From assembly GCA_003694425.1 (NCBI GenBank), contig RFJX01000233.1, forward strand, positions 1-6,345: a stretch of 6,345 nt of DNA. Direction: 5' to 3'. Below are positions 1 through 6,281 of this stretch, in pieces; the stretch's first letter is position 1; each line of letters begins with the position of its first letter. Below the pieces are notes generated by a model that did no database searches, was not told the DNA's origin, and saw nothing but the letters and a program-made list of their open reading frames with translations. The translations under genes were made by a program, and so were the position numbers. This stretch comes from Gammaproteobacteria bacterium. GTDB lineage: Bacteria > Pseudomonadota > Gammaproteobacteria > J113.

Positions 1-438
1 CTCCAGGTCCAGGGCGAAACGGTGGGGGTCCAGCCCGATCTCTCCGGCCAGCTCGATCAGGACCTCCCGTTCGGAGGGGTTGCGCGCCTGCAGGTAATAG
101 GCCTCCTGGATGGCGCGGATCATGCCGGGGACATTCCGTTCGCCCTGCAGACCGGCGGCGATCACCGCCCGGCAGGCCGGCCAGGTGGATCGCCGGGGCC
201 GGCAGCGCTCCCAGAAGTCCCAGTTGAAGTGGGCACCGGTCCGTGCGGAGACGAGACGCCACTGCTCCCGGACATATTCCCGGGTCTGCGCCGGCATCGG
301 TTCGGTGCTGTCGGGCGCCAGTCCCCCCATGACATAGCGGACCTTCTCTCCCGGCGGGAGTGCCTCCAGCAGCATCTCGAGGGCGGGGTTGAATCCCCAG
401 CACCAGCTGCACATCGGGTCGAGGACATAGTAGATCAT
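1..438 (-). CDS. DsbA-family thiol-disulfide oxidoreductase/isomerase, N-terminal part (runs off the left edge)
   Basis: Reading leftward from the ATG at 438-436, the frame is open for 146 codons to the window edge, so the C-terminus is missing. The protein starts MIYYVLDPMCSWCWGFNPAL. Cys10 and Cys13 form a CxxC redox motif on the first strand-helix of a thioredoxin fold, as in the cytoplasmic DsbA/FrnE-like family (usually about 200-220 residues). A later WPACRAV segment (about residues 85-91) is also typical of that family. There is no signal peptide, so the protein should act in the cytosol, probably in disulfide exchange or protection; the substrate cannot be read from sequence. An in-frame TAG lies 12 bases upstream, so this is the first available ATG. 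No Shine-Dalgarno is seen. A TAGAAT box ends 6 bases before the ATG, suggesting a leaderless transcript. The gene is divergent from the GlcG-like gene. Confidence 0.85.
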   Translation of the reverse strand, partial: MIYYVLDPMCSWCWGFNPALEMLLEALPPGEKVRYVMGGLAPDSTEPMPAQTREYVREQWRLVSARTGAHFNWDFWERCRPRRSTWPACRAVIAAGLQGERNVPGMIRAIQEAYYLQARNPSEREVLIELAGEIGLDPHRFALDLE

Positions 439-444
439 GGGGTC

Positions 445-450
445 ATTCTA
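445..450 (-). promoter_or_regulatory. Candidate -10 box for the DsbA-like gene
   Basis: On the minus strand these bases read TAGAAT, five of six matches to TATAAT. Only six bases (GACCCC) separate the box from the ATG at 438, so transcription would start at or next to the start codon. The -35 region is poor (ATTATC at 17 bases). This is a motif match by eye; an AT-rich hexamer in GC-rich DNA supports it modestly. Confidence 0.35.
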
Positions 451-464
451 CGTCGTCCGCAGTG

Positions 465-473
465 TGAGATAAT
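465..473 (+). promoter_or_regulatory. Candidate extended -10 promoter for the GlcG-like gene
   Basis: The plus strand reads TGAGATAAT: a TGn extension followed by GATAAT (five of six matches to TATAAT). No recognisable -35 lies upstream, which is tolerated at extended -10 promoters. Transcription would begin near 480 and give a leader of about 60 bases before the ATG at 541. The box lies about 20 bases from the opposing -10 box of the DsbA-like gene, so the two divergent promoters would compete for polymerase. Confidence 0.4.
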
Positions 474-540
474 CCCGCCTCGATGGCCGTCCCGGAGCCA
501 GGGGCGGTCACCTGTTTCAATCAACCGGGGGACACTGCTC

Positions 541-936
541 ATGTATGACAAGAAGATCCTGAGCCTCGATGATGCCAAGCGGGTCGCCGCCGCCGCCCAG
601 GCCGAGGCCGAGCGGAACGGCTGGAACGTCGTGATCGCAATCGTGGACGACGGTGGCCACCTGATGTATCTGCAGCGCGAGAAGGTGCAGCTCGGCAGCA
701 TCGATGTGGCCATCACCAAGGCCAAGGTGGCGCTGATGTTCCGGCGTCCGACCAAGTTCTGGGAGGAGACCGTGGCCAGTGGCCGCCAGGGCTATCTGGC
801 GATGCCCGGCATGCTGCCGATCGAGGGAGGAGTTCCCCTGGTCCACGAGGGTGACATCGTCGGGGCCATTGGCATCAGCGGGGTCAAGTCGCACGAGGAC
901 GGCCAGATCGCCGCCGCCGGCGCCGCTGCCCTCTGA
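541..936 (+). CDS. GlcG/HbpS-like heme-binding family protein
   Basis: The product is a 131-residue protein of the GlcG/HbpS (DUF336-type) family, close to the usual length of about 130-150. Family landmarks visible in order are an N-terminal helix LSLDDAKRVAAAAQAEAE, the strand VVIAIVDDGGHLMYLQR (about residues 27-43), GSIDVAITKAKVAL (helix), a GGVPLVHEGDIVGAIGISG strand-loop (about 95-113), and the C-terminal EDGQIAAAGAAAL. Family members are small cytosolic or secreted proteins; some bind heme or cobalamin, and GlcG is named from the glycolate oxidase locus. No signal peptide is present, and no glycolate genes are nearby, so the function here is open. The frame is open far upstream, but the start at 541 is chosen because GGGGGA (527-532) sits 8 bases before it and family similarity begins there. 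An intrinsic terminator follows directly, so it is probably monocistronic. Confidence 0.85.
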   Translation: MYDKKILSLDDAKRVAAAAQAEAERNGWNVVIAIVDDGGHLMYLQREKVQLGSIDVAITKAKVALMFRRPTKFWEETVASGRQGYLAMPGMLPIEGGVPLVHEGDIVGAIGISGVKSHEDGQIAAAGAAAL

Positions 937-943
937 AGACGGT

Positions 944-986
944 CCGGTCCGCCGGACAGGGAGGAGTGGCGGACCGGCCCATTTTT
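944..986 (+). terminator. Rho-independent terminator after the GlcG-like gene
   Basis: A perfect 10-bp stem, CCGGTCCGCC (944-953) with GGCGGACCGG (968-977), encloses a 14-base loop. After CCCA comes TTTTT (982-986). It begins 7 bases after the stop codon. This has the stem-plus-T-run layout of a forward intrinsic terminator and separates the gene from the radical SAM gene downstream. Confidence 0.85.
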
Positions 987-1017
987 CTGCCGTTGCCGGA
1001 TGCATCATCTCTGTGTT

Positions 1018-1036
1018 AGGGTATCACCCTGTTTTT
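1018..1036 (+). other. Short hairpin plus T-run upstream of the radical SAM gene
   Basis: AGGGT (1018-1022) and ACCCT (1026-1030) can pair around a 3-base loop, followed by GTTTTT. It looks like a weak second terminator or an attenuator in the 126-base stretch between the main terminator and the ATG at 1113. Two other weak hairpins follow (GAAG/CTTC at 1037-1048; CATGGT/ACCATG at 1067-1101). A poor promoter-like pair, TTGCCG (993-998) and TAGGGT (1017-1022) with an 18-base spacer, overlaps the hairpin. None of this is strong on its own. Confidence 0.25.
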
Positions 1037-1112
1037 GAAGGGATCTTCTGCTGCTGCAGGCCAGGCCATGGTCGTTGAGGCCCCATCCCTCTGACACCAT
1101 GAGATATTTTTG

Positions 1113-2444
1113 ATGAGCCGCGACAAGACCCGACAGGACAGAACTCCCGCATCATCTCCCTGGGGAAACCCCAGCCTGGAACTGGTCACGGCGCGTCAGC
1201 TCGGCCGGTTGGACCGGATTGCGCACCTCGAACCGGGGCACAGGCGAGCCATGGAGGTGGTGAGCCAGGTCCTCCCGTTCCGGGTGAACCGCTATGTCAT
1301 CGAACAGCTGATCGACTGGAAACAGGTCCCCGAGGACCCGATCTTCCAGCTCACCTTCCCGCAACCCGGGATGCTCTCTCCCGAGCACTTTCGCCGGGTC
1401 TCCGACGCCATGGATACCGGAGATCGGGCGCATCTCGCGCGCGAGGTCGATGCCGTACGCAGGGAGCTGAATCCGCATCCCGCCGGTCAGATGGAGCACA
1501 ATGTTCCCCGCCCGGACGGAAAACCGCTCCGGGGGGTCCAGCACAAATATGCCGAGACGGTGCTGTTCTTCCCGGCTCGGGGGCAGACCTGCCACAGCTA
1601 TTGTTCCTTCTGTTTCCGCTGGGCCCAGTTCATCGGCGATACCGGACTGCGCTTCTCCGGCCAGGAGATCAGCCAGCTCCACCGCTATCTGCGCAGTCAT
1701 CTGGAGGTCAACGACCTGCTGATCACCGGTGGCGACCCCATGGTGATGAAGACCCGTCACCTGGGCGAGCTTCTTGATGGCCTGCTGACGCCGGGGCTGG
1801 AACATGTCCGGGACATCCGCATCGGCACCAAATCGCTCTCCTTCTGGCCCTACCGTTATGTAACCGATCCCGATGCCGACGAGCTGCTGCGGCTGTTCGA
1901 GCGCGTCGTCGAAAGCGGCCGGCATCTCTCACTGATGGCCCATGTCAACCACTGGCGGGAGCTGGAGACCCCGATCGCGCGCGAGGCGATCCGGCGGATA
2001 CGGGATACCGGGGCCGTGATCCGGACCCAGGCGCCTCTCCTGGCACATGTCAACGACGACCCGCATGTCTGGAATCGCCTGTGGCGGACACAGGTGAGAC
2101 TGGGGATGGTTCCCTACTACATGTTCGTGGAGCGGGATACCGGGGCACGGCACTATTTCGAGGTGCCGCTGGTCCGCGCCTGGAACATCTATCGGGAAGC
2201 CGCGTCACACCTTTCCGGTCTCGCGCGGACGGTACGGGGTCCTTCGATGAGTGCCGCGCCGGGCAAGGTGGAGGTGCTGGGTGTGGAGGAACTGCAGGGA
2301 GAGAAGGTCTTCGTCCTGCGTTTCCTGCAGGCCCGTGATCCGGGGTGGTGCTATCGTCCCTTCTTCGCCCGCTTCGACGAGCGGGCCACCTGGCTGGACC
2401 AGCTCGAGCCGGCCTTCGGGGAACCGCGCTTCTTTTTCCAGTAG
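1113..2444 (+). CDS. KamA (lysine 2,3-aminomutase)-family radical SAM/PLP protein, substrate unknown
   Basis: The 443-residue product, counted from the ATG at 1113, resembles lysine 2,3-aminomutases in length and layout. The radical SAM motif CHSYCSFC provides Cys160, Cys164 and Cys167 for the 4Fe-4S cluster. LLITGGDPM (about 202-210) is the family's SAM-binding GGDP. The segment PLLAHVNDDPHVW aligns with LLRGINDCPHVM of clostridial KamA, placing Asp315 at the first substrate aspartate (Asp293). GPSMSAAPGKVEV carries Lys385 at the position of the PLP-binding Lys337. In KamA this segment reads VDAPGGGGK; here Ser378 replaces the second substrate Asp330, so plain L-lysine is doubtful as substrate. 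The family makes beta-amino acids by a 1,2 amino shift in the cytosol. A TTG three bases upstream is possible but less likely; only a weak GAG precedes the ATG. No partner acetyltransferase (ablB type) is adjacent. Confidence 0.88.
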   Translation: MSRDKTRQDRTPASSPWGNPSLELVTARQLGRLDRIAHLEPGHRRAMEVVSQVLPFRVNRYVIEQLIDWKQVPEDPIFQLTFPQPGMLSPEHFRRVSDAMDTGDRAHLAREVDAVRRELNPHPAGQMEHNVPRPDGKPLRGVQHKYAETVLFFPARGQTCHSYCSFCFRWAQFIGDTGLRFSGQEISQLHRYLRSHLEVNDLLITGGDPMVMKTRHLGELLDGLLTPGLEHVRDIRIGTKSLSFWPYRYVTDPDADELLRLFERVVESGRHLSLMAHVNHWRELETPIAREAIRRIRDTGAVIRTQAPLLAHVNDDPHVWNRLWRTQVRLGMVPYYMFVERDTGARHYFEVPLVRAWNIYREAASHLSGLARTVRGPSMSAAPGKVEVLGVEELQGEKVFVLRFLQARDPGWCYRPFFARFDERATWLDQLEPAFGEPRFFFQ

Positions 2445-2480
2445 AGAGTCTGCCCGGCAGGACCCCGGCTCCCTCCCCGG

Positions 2481-2501
2481 GAAGCCCTGGCGCTGGGCTT
2501 C
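2481..2501. terminator. Weak hairpin between the convergent radical SAM and tautomerase genes
   Basis: GAAGCCC (2481-2487) pairs with GGGCTTC (2495-2501) around a 7-base loop, at the tautomerase stop codon. A second GC-rich stem (CCCGG/CCGGG) lies just to its left. No T-run follows in either direction, so if it ends transcription it does so poorly or with help. The whole gap between the two stop codons is only 55 bases (2445-2499). Confidence 0.25.
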
Positions 2502-2865
2502 AGCTCACGAACTGGGCGATTCCGTCCCGGAACGACCAGTCGATGTCATGGTTCTCGACGATGCAGATCATGACGTTGGCCGGGTCGATGCCCGGATCCT
2601 CGGCCAGCTTTTCCACCACCCTGGCGTAGAAGGCCTTCTTCGCCTCGTCGGACCTCCCGGCACGCATGATCAGGTGCATCATCACGCGGTCGCCTTCGCG
2701 CTCCTGCAGCTGCAGGCAGTCCGGTTCGTGCTCGTGGATGATCTGGTAGCGGTCATCGGCCGGGAAGCCCATGGTCTCGATGACGGCACTGTTCACGGCG
2801 TCGGCAACGGCCTTGCGGTAGGCGGCTGACCGGCCCTTGAGGATGGAGATGTTGACTAGCGGCAT
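2500..2865 (-). CDS. Tautomerase-superfamily protein, malonate semialdehyde decarboxylase-like
   Basis: The 121-residue product begins MPLVNISILKGRS. Removal of Met exposes Pro1, the catalytic base or acid of the tautomerase superfamily, so the start is fixed. An AGGA at 2875-2878 lies 9 bases upstream. The PADDRYQ segment puts Asp37 (counting from Pro1) where malonate semialdehyde decarboxylase has its catalytic Asp37, and the C-terminal VENHDIDWSF matches the VEN-x3-DWSF end of that enzyme and of related two-domain tautomerases. The active-site Arg pair of the decarboxylase seems shifted: here Arg67 and Arg70 (MRAGRS) stand where it has RPRS. Substrate is therefore open; such proteins act on small keto or semialdehyde acids in the cytosol as trimers. 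It lies 84 bases downstream of acnB on the same strand, with a hairpin between, so co-transcription is possible but may be attenuated. Confidence 0.85.
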   Translation of the reverse strand: MPLVNISILKGRSAAYRKAVADAVNSAVIETMGFPADDRYQIIHEHEPDCLQLQEREGDRVMMHLIMRAGRSDEAKKAFYARVVEKLAEDPGIDPANVMICIVENHDIDWSFRDGIAQFVS

Positions 2866-2910
2866 GACACGGTTTCCTGGGTGGGTGAGGCTTCGATGGT
2901 GTGGACAGTA

Positions 2911-2942
2911 CCCGCGGCGGGAGAGTACTCCCCCGCCGCGGG
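2911..2942 (-). terminator. Strong GC-rich hairpin between acnB and the tautomerase gene
   Basis: CCCGCGGCGGG (2911-2921) is perfectly complementary to CCCGCCGCGGG (2932-2942), an 11-bp all-GC stem with a 10-base centre that contains the palindrome GAGTACTC. It begins 7 bases after the acnB stop in the transcript direction. No T-run follows, so it is not a classical intrinsic terminator. It could be a partial terminator or a 3' stabilising or processing stem setting acnB to tautomerase ratios. Confidence 0.5.
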
Positions 2943-2949
2943 GACATGC

Positions 2950-5568
2950 TCAGGCCGCGGCGCCGACGGAGAGATCCCGGACCTTCTCCCGGGCCTGTTC
3001 CGCCGCCTTCTGATACTCCTCGATCTCGTTGAAGTTCAGGTAGCGGTAGATCTCGCCGGCCATGGTGTTCAGGTCACGGGCGTACTCCATGTATTCCTCC
3101 ACCGTAGGCAACTTGCCGAGGATGGCGGAGACCGCCGCCAGCTCGGCCGACCCGAGGTAGACGTCGGCGCCGTCCCCGAGGCGGTTGGGGAAGTTGCGGG
3201 TGGAGGTGGAGACCACCTTCGCCCCCGGCGCGACCCGCGCCTGGTTGCCCATGCAGAGCGAGCAGCCCGGCAGTTCGGTGCGGGCGCCGGCACGGCCGAA
3301 GATGGCGTAATAGCCCTCCTCGGTGAGCTGGTGCTGGTCCATCCGCGTCGGCGGGCAGATCCAGAGCCGGGTGGGGAGGGGGGCGGAGGCCTTCTCCAGC
3401 ACCTTGCCGGCCGCCCGGTAGTGGCCGATGTTGGTCATGCAGGAGCCGATGAAGACCTCGTCGATCCGGTCGCCGGCGACCTCCGAGAGCGGCTTGACGT
3501 CGTCCGGGTCGTTGGGGCAGGCCAGGATCGGCTCCCGGATCTGGTTCAGGTCGATCTCGATCACGGCGGCATATTCGGCGTCCGGGTCGGCCTCCATCAG
3601 CTCCGGATTGGCCAGCCACTCCTCCATCCTGCGGGCGCGCCGTTCCAGGGTCCGGGCGTCGCCATAGCCCTGGTCGATCATCCAGCGCAGCAGGGTGACG
3701 TTGGACTTCAGATATTCGATGATGGGCTCCTTGTCCAGCTTGATGGTGCAGCCAGCCGCGGAGCGCTCGGCCGAGGCGTCCGACAGCTCGAAGGCCTGTT
3801 CCACCTTCAGGTGGGGCAGGCCCTCGATCTCCAGGATGCGACCGGAGAAGATGTTCTTCTTGCCTTCCTTCGCGACCGTCAGCAGGCCCTGCTGGATGGC
3901 GGCGTAGGGGATGGCGTTGACCAGGTCGCGCAACGTGACGCCCGGCTGCATCTCACCGGAGAAGCGCACCAGAACCGATTCCGGCATGTCCAGCGGCATC
4001 ACGCCGGTGGCGGCGGCGAAGGCCACCAGGCCGGAGCCGGCCGGGAAGGAGATGCCGATCGGGAAGCGGGTGTGGGAGTCACCACCGGTGCCGACGGTAT
4101 CGGGCAACAGCATCCGGTTGAGCCAGGAGTGGATGATGCCGTCGCCCGGACGCAGACTCACGCCGCCACGATTCATGATGAAGTCCGGCAGCGTGTGATG
4201 GGTCTGCACGTCCACCGGCTTGGGGTAGGCGGCGGTATGGCAGAAGGACTGCAGCACCAGGTCGGCGGAAAAGCCCAGGCAGGCCAGGTCCTTGAGCTCG
4301 TCGCGGGTCATCGGGCCGGTGGTGTCCTGGGAGCCGACGGTGGTCATCTTCGGCTCGCAGTACTGTCCGGGGCGCACCCCTTCGACGCCGCAGGCGCGGC
4401 CGACCATCTTCTGCGCCAGGGTGAAGCCCTTGCCGGAACCCTCGACCTGCGGCGGGCGCTGGAACACATCGGAGGGCCCTTCCCCGAAGACCTCGCGCGC
4501 CTTGTCGGTCAGTCCACGGCCGATGATCAGCGGGATCCGCCCGCCGGCACGGACCTCGTCCAGCAGGGTGTTGGTCTTGAGTTCGAAGCGGGCCAGCTCC
4601 TCGCCGGTCTCGTGATTGCGGGCCACCCCCTCGTAGGGGTGGATGTCGACCACGTCACCCATCTCCATCTTCGAGACGTCCATCTCGATCGGCAGGGCGC
4701 CGGCGTCTTCCATGGTGTTGAAGAAGATCGGGGCGATCTTGCCGCCGAAACAGTAGCCGCCGGCGCGCTTGTTGGGGACGTAGGGGATGTCGTGGCCCAT
4801 GTGCCAGAGGACCGAGTTGGTGGCCGACTTGCGCGAGGAGCCGGTTCCCACGACGTCACCGACATAGGCCAGCGGATGCCCCTTCTTCTTGAGCGCCTCG
4901 ATCTGGCTGATGGGGCCGATCTCGCCCGGCTTGTCCGGGGTGATGCCGGGACGCGGCATCTTCAGCATGGCCAGGGCGTGCAGCGGGATGTCGGGGCGCG
5001 ACCAGGCGTCGGGGGCCGGGGAGAGGTCGTCGGTATTGGTCTCCCCCGGTACCTTGAACACCGTGACGGTGATCTTCTCCGGGACCTCGGGGCGGCTGGT
5101 GAACCACTCGGCGTCGGCCCAGGAGCGGATCACCTGCCGGGCGTGCTCGTTGCCGGCCTCCATCTTCTCCTGCACGTCGTGAAAGGCATCGAAGATGAGC
5201 AGGGTGTGGGAGAGCGCCTTGACGGCGGCCTCGGCGAGCGCCTCGTCATCGAGCGCCTCGACCAGGGGGGCGATGTTGTAGCCGCCCTGCATGGTTCCGA
5301 GCAGTTCGATGGCGTGGACCCGGTCGATCAGCGGACACCGGGCCTCGCCCCTTGCAATTGCGGCCAGGAAACCGGCCTTGACGTAGGCCGCCTCGTCCAC
5401 CCCCGGCGGCACGCGGTTGGTGATGAGATCGAGCAGGAATTCCTCCTCCCCTGCCGGGGGGGCCTTCAGCAGCTCCACCAGGGCGGCGGTCTGTTCCGGA
5501 TCCAGGGGCTTGGGCGGGATGCCGAGGGCGGCGCGTTCTTCTGCGTGTTTGCGATAGGCTTCGAGCAC
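2950..5568 (-). CDS. acnB: Aconitate hydratase B (bifunctional aconitase/2-methylisocitrate dehydratase)
   Basis: This is citric acid cycle aconitase: it isomerises citrate to isocitrate via cis-aconitate in the cytosol; AcnB enzymes also hydrate 2-methyl-cis-aconitate. The start is set at the GTG (5568-5566), giving 872 residues beginning [13 protein letters not shown], the same point as E. coli AcnB (865). A perfect AGGAGG lies 9 bases upstream. With this start the 4Fe-4S ligands fall at Cys710 (GSCMTN), Cys769 and Cys772 (GCSLC), and substrate arginines at Arg791 and Arg796 ([10 protein letters not shown]), exactly the E. coli numbers as I recall them. The AcnB-specific order is seen: HEAT-like N-terminal domain (about 1-160, includes [17 protein letters not shown]), swivel domain with GTGSSRK near 245, then the three catalytic domains ([20 protein letters not shown] and others). 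All key residues are intact. A longer reading from the ATG at 5610 adds 14 residues but that ATG overlaps the -10 box. Confidence 0.98.
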   Translation of the reverse strand: MLEAYRKHAEERAALGIPPKPLDPEQTAALVELLKAPPAGEEEFLLDLITNRVPPGVDEAAYVKAGFLAAIARGEARCPLIDRVHAIELLGTMQGGYNIAPLVEALDDEALAEAAVKALSHTLLIFDAFHDVQEKMEAGNEHARQVIRSWADAEWFTSRPEVPEKITVTVFKVPGETNTDDLSPAPDAWSRPDIPLHALAMLKMPRPGITPDKPGEIGPISQIEALKKKGHPLAYVGDVVGTGSSRKSATNSVLWHMGHDIPYVPNKRAGGYCFGGKIAPIFFNTMEDAGALPIEMDVSKMEMGDVVDIHPYEGVARNHETGEELARFELKTNTLLDEVRAGGRIPLIIGRGLTDKAREVFGEGPSDVFQRPPQVEGSGKGFTLAQKMVGRACGVEGVRPGQYCEPKMTTVGSQDTTGPMTRDELKDLACLGFSADLVLQSFCHTAAYPKPVDVQTHHTLPDFIMNRGGVSLRPGDGIIHSWLNRMLLPDTVGTGGDSHTRFPIGISFPAGSGLVAFAAATGVMPLDMPESVLVRFSGEMQPGVTLRDLVNAIPYAAIQQGLLTVAKEGKKNIFSGRILEIEGLPHLKVEQAFELSDASAERSAAGCTIKLDKEPIIEYLKSNVTLLRWMIDQGYGDARTLERRARRMEEWLANPELMEADPDAEYAAVIEIDLNQIREPILACPNDPDDVKPLSEVAGDRIDEVFIGSCMTNIGHYRAAGKVLEKASAPLPTRLWICPPTRMDQHQLTEEGYYAIFGRAGARTELPGCSLCMGNQARVAPGAKVVSTSTRNFPNRLGDGADVYLGSAELAAVSAILGKLPTVEEYMEYARDLNTMAGEIYRYLNFNEIEEYQKAAEQAREKVRDLSVGAAA

Positions 5569-5577
5569 GGCTTGGGG

Positions 5578-5583
5578 CCTCCT
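5578..5583 (-). promoter_or_regulatory. Perfect Shine-Dalgarno that fixes the acnB GTG start
   Basis: The minus strand reads AGGAGG here, 9 bases before the GTG at 5568-5566. It lies inside the longer open frame from 5610, where it would encode Arg-Arg, and it argues that translation starts downstream of it. Confidence 0.85.
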
Positions 5584-5608
5584 GAGAGTGGACAAAGTCG
5601 AGCCGCTC

Positions 5609-5614
5609 ATTATA
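5609..5614 (-). promoter_or_regulatory. acnB promoter -10 box (consensus TATAAT)
   Basis: The minus strand reads TATAAT, a full consensus match, 40 bases upstream of the GTG. No good -35 is seen (AATCCC at a 17-base spacing), so an activator or another feature may assist. Transcription would start near 5602, giving a leader of about 34 bases that includes the AGGAGG. The ATG at 5610-5608 is formed by the end of the box itself (TATAATG) and would not be in the transcript. Confidence 0.65.
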
Positions 5615-5639
5615 GCGGAAATCAGGAAACAGGGATTCT

Positions 5640-5803
5640 CACCACAGAGACACGGAGGTCACGGAGAGTCAATGGTCATCGGCTGTTGGCCTTCTGCTGT
5701 CGGACTTGCTGACCGATAGGCGGGTAGTGGGACGAATCGATCGCAGGCCTGACAAAGCCTTGAGCAACCGTAAGAACTCCGTGACCTCCGTGTCTCCGTG
5801 GTG
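5640..5803. repeat. 164-bp element bounded by 27-bp inverted arms, upstream of acnB
   Basis: The left arm 5640-5666 and the reverse complement of the right arm 5777-5803 agree at 26 of 27 bases; the single difference is A/G at position 7 of the arm. Each arm is built from short CACRGAGR-like units (CACAGAGA, CACGGAGG, TCACGGAG). The 110-base core (5667-5776) contains no open frame of note or clear internal repeat. I see no flanking target duplication. From memory, intergenic repeats of the CACAGAGACACAGAG type are scattered in many bacterial genomes; I cannot check copies here. It begins 26 bases beyond the acnB -10 box and ends 27 bases from the FliL-like stop codon, filling nearly all of the intergenic region. 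Confidence 0.8.
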
Positions 5804-5829
5804 GGTCTTTTCCTGTCTGGAACCAGAAA

Positions 5830-6273
5830 CTACTGGATCACGAAGCTGGTGAAGAGGAGGTCCTTGACCTCGATCTCCGGTTCCAGCTCCTTCATGGTCT
5901 CCTGCACCACCTTGAGGGCCTTCTTGCGGATCACTTCGCGCTGCTCCGGGGTGTCGGCCTCCCCGCGGGGGATGCCCGAGAGCAGCATGACCAGATTGTG
6001 GCGCAGGGGCGCCTTGTGGAACTCGATCTTTTCCTCGGCATCGGGTCCCTCGACCCGGAGGGTGATGCGCGCCTGGATATAGTGGTGTCCCCTGGCGGGG
6101 CTTCCGTAGTTGGTCACGAAGGGGGGGGCGAGATCGACATAGACCGCCTTCGGCCTGGCTTCTGCGCCTTCCTCCCCCTCTTTCGCCTCCTCCGCCGCCA
6201 TGAGGGGGCGTGCCAGCAGCAGGGCGGCCAGCAGCAGGAGGAGGATGCGGGAGAACGGGAAACCCGGATTCAT
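5830..6273 (-). CDS. Orphan FliL-family protein with signal peptide
   Basis: The 147-residue product ends in a FliL-type domain (about 42-147): YVDLAPPFVTNYG, the strand YIQARITLRV, EFHKAPLRHNLVMLLSG and the C-terminal LLFTSFVIQ are the hallmarks of the flagellar basal-body protein FliL, which links to the stator and is normally anchored by one N-terminal membrane helix. Here residues 1-27 have a charged start, a Leu-rich core (10-20) and a PLMAA site resembling signal peptidase cleavage near 26-27, followed by an acidic linker (EEAKEGEEGAEA). The mature protein may be free in the periplasm, although an uncleaved anchor is possible. No flagellar genes surround it, so it is probably a FliL paralogue rather than fliL itself. 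An in-frame TAG lies 9 bases before the ATG, which makes this the first start; no Shine-Dalgarno is present. Confidence 0.8.
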   Translation of the reverse strand: MNPGFPFSRILLLLLAALLLARPLMAAEEAKEGEEGAEARPKAVYVDLAPPFVTNYGSPARGHHYIQARITLRVEGPDAEEKIEFHKAPLRHNLVMLLSGIPRGEADTPEQREVIRKKALKVVQETMKELEPEIEVKDLLFTSFVIQ

Positions 6274-6281
6274 GGGGCGCT

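Noticed and set aside
22..540. A 173-residue N-terminal extension of the GlcG-like protein
   Set aside because: The extension runs antisense to the DsbA-like gene, family similarity begins only at the Met at 541, and a Shine-Dalgarno precedes that Met.
517..1008. Minus-strand open frames (517-1008 and 435-755) opposite the GlcG-like gene
   Set aside because: They have no recognisable protein features and overlap a conserved gene and its terminator.
1152..1925. A 257-codon open frame on the minus strand, opposite the radical SAM gene
   Set aside because: No domain is recognised and it lies wholly within the well-supported KamA-family gene.
2881..5712. A 943-codon open frame on the plus strand, opposite acnB
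   Set aside because: Its product is low-complexity (Gly, Ala, Val, Leu, Asp and His rich) with no recognisable domain. It is the antisense shadow of a GC-rich, strongly codon-biased acnB that is intact on the other strand.
5667..5776. A possible small gene or RNA in the core of the inverted-repeat element
   Set aside because: I see no sizeable frame with a ribosome site, no promoter-terminator pair and no tRNA-like fold; only minor palindromes (CAGGCCTG, ATCGAT).
5631..5810. Target-site duplication flanking the inverted-repeat element
   Set aside because: Sequences next to the arms (GGATTCT on the left, GGTCTTT on the right) do not match as a direct repeat, so recent transposition is not supported.
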